From: Acanthosoma haemorrhoidale
Lineage: Eukaryota; Arthropoda; Insecta; Hemiptera; Acanthosomatidae
NCBI GenBank assembly: GCA_930367205.1
Contig: CAKNEZ010000023.1
Span: 124,001-188,000 of the forward strand
DNA length: 64,000 bases
Reading direction: 5' to 3'
Each line of letters starts with the position of its first letter. Positions within the stretch are counted from its first letter, which is position 1. This document shows positions 63,002 to 64,000 of this stretch, in pieces. Position numbers and translations under genes: made by a program. The notes under the pieces were generated by a model. The model was not told the DNA's origin and did not search any database. It worked only from the letters and a program-made list of their open reading frames with translations.

Positions 63002-63232
63002 TCATAACAAAAAAATGTCAGAGGTCCTGCCGTATGGTTTACGAGGCAAATCTTCCTTCATGGGCCGATCATTGACTGTTGAACTGGGAATGATAATGGT
63101 ACTCCTCCCCTCTGAGCTATCCCGGGTGTCCCCTACCTGCTCTAAGCCGGGATATTTCAGGGCATCAAACGCTAACAGGCAAGCAAGCAATATCAGGATT
63201 AATTCAAAATACCCTATCTGTGCATCGTTCAT
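63002..63232 (-). CDS. Small secreted-protein-like ORF (candidate exon)
   Basis: 76 residues. Residues 10-26 (ELILILLACLLAFDA) look like a signal peptide or membrane anchor, followed by a polar Ser/Arg-rich tail ending RTSDIFLL. No family is recognised. It could be a short single-exon gene, one exon of a longer gene, or a chance frame in a repeat. Composition is more balanced than the surroundings. Confidence 0.3.
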   Translation of the reverse strand: MNDAQIGYFELILILLACLLAFDALKYPGLEQVGDTRDSSEGRSTIIIPSSTVNDRPMKEDLPRKPYGRTSDIFLL

Positions 63233-63512
63233 TCAACCAAAAAGGTTATTAGCTAATTTTAGCGGATGTCATGGAATTAGACGCTTGGGATGCAGGGGTT
63301 ACTTGACGCAGTGTTGCCACATACAGGCAAGGGACTAATCACTAATGTGCCTAGTGCTTAATGATTGACATTATCCAAGTAGAGATATCACGTGGGTAGA
63401 AGAGAAGTAGTGCACAGAACTTGTCATGTATTGCGGGTCTCAAGCTTGTAATTTCGAGACGGCGACTACATACAAATGGATCTTGGAACATAAAAAGAAA
63501 TGTTTATGCACC

Positions 63513-63695
63513 TGTTATGTATAATTAAAACTAATGACTATTTAATATAATTGAAACCCTTATATCATGTAACCATTATTTGTAACCTTGTTGTAACCTT
63601 TATATAAATATACTTCATGTTCTCGCTCCAAGCCACGTGTACGTTATCAATTATTTTATTACCCGTTTTTTCCCATGATTTATCTAAACATATCA
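63513..63695 (+). repeat. 5' LTR of a Gypsy element at the window edge
   Basis: Starts TGTTATGT and ends about AACATATCA, with a TATATAAATA promoter box at 63601-63610. It is directly followed by ATTGGCGACGAGAAAAA, a primer-site type also used by G3. The 3' LTR lies outside the window, so the limits are approximate. Confidence 0.7.
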
Positions 63696-63885
63696 ATTGG
63701 CGACGAGAAAAAACTGATTAAACTATCCGAGTTTCAAGTTCACGGACATTGCCAGTAGTTCGTATTCCTTGTATACGCGGTAAGTCGTAATTTTTACCGC
63801 GAGTGCTTTTCCGTTGTACTTTTTCGCTGTTTTATCCGTTTTCCATTTTATTTATCGTTCGGATTAATTATCAAGATCATCAAGA

Positions 63886-64000
63886 ATGGATGCACAACAA
63901 TTTCAAGAATTCATGGGTGTGCTTACATCACTTCTAAGCTCTCAAACATCAAGTAAACAAAACCCCAAGTCAGACACGAACAACCTCGCAAATGTGAGTA
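63886..64000 (+). CDS. Start of gag of the right-edge Gypsy element (partial)
   Basis: ATG at 63886 opens a frame that is still open at the window end (MDAQQFQEFMGVLTSLLSSQ). It resembles the Gag start of G3 (MNSEQFEKLMLVLSSALGSQ), and with the shared primer-site type this places both in one Gypsy lineage. A leader of about 190 bases separates it from the LTR. Confidence 0.7.
   Translation, partial: MDAQQFQEFMGVLTSLLSSQTSSKQNPKSDTNNLANVS

Overview
The window looks like invertebrate nuclear DNA, most likely from an arthropod and probably an insect. It is AT-rich and intron-bearing and is packed with Polinton, Ty3/Gypsy, R2-like and Jockey-type elements. I see no rRNA, tRNA or bacterial gene organisation and no ordinary multi-exon housekeeping gene. 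The species cannot be named from the sequence. All family names come from motifs I can read; no database search was run.

Region 1 (1 to about 14.5 kb) is a nearly complete Polinton/Maverick (adintovirus-like) element. It carries a DUF8207-like protein, a small fibre-like repeat protein, a chromodomain integrase, a protein-primed family B DNA polymerase (broken in motif A), an SSB-like gene with a 5' UTR intron, a packaging ATPase, a PLA2-containing virion protein (frameshifted), an adenain-like protease (frameshifted), penton and major capsid proteins, an exonuclease-like protein fused to a BIR-like zinc module, an unknown gene and a canonical single-BIR protein. Two inverted copies of the ATPase/DUF8207 junction bracket the integrase-polymerase module. 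The first 43 bases match the start of the BIR gene at the other end, so the window probably opens at the inner edge of the left terminal inverted repeat. About 150-bp repeats with TGACGTCA-like sites lie upstream of the BIR gene.

Region 2 (14.5-18.8 kb) is AT-rich sequence. It holds three phase-2 microexons on the minus strand, two of them a recent tandem duplication, followed by the 3' half of a Gypsy element.

Region 3 (18.8-55.2 kb) is dominated by one family of R2-like non-LTR retrotransposons with N-terminal C2H2 fingers, an RT, a CCHC plus restriction-like endonuclease and an acidic repeat tail. One copy lies on the plus strand (E1). The rest are head to tail on the minus strand (E5, E4, a remnant, E3, another remnant, E2) and meet at a shared boundary motif, CTGATAAGAACAG. 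The long leaders carry arrays of CCGTT...AACGG half-palindromes and conserved splice signals. E4 is split by two Gypsy elements (G1 in its leader, G2 in its ORF), and G2 is itself split by G3. Each insertion has a 5-bp target-site duplication, and LTR divergence agrees with the order of nesting.

Region 4 (55.2-64 kb) contains the 5' half of the same Gypsy family seen at 17 kb, a truncated Jockey-like element, and inside it a tiny CsRn1-like LTR element whose LTRs are inverted, as expected of an autointegration product. It also contains unclassified AT-rich DNA and the 5' LTR and gag start of a further Gypsy element running off the end.
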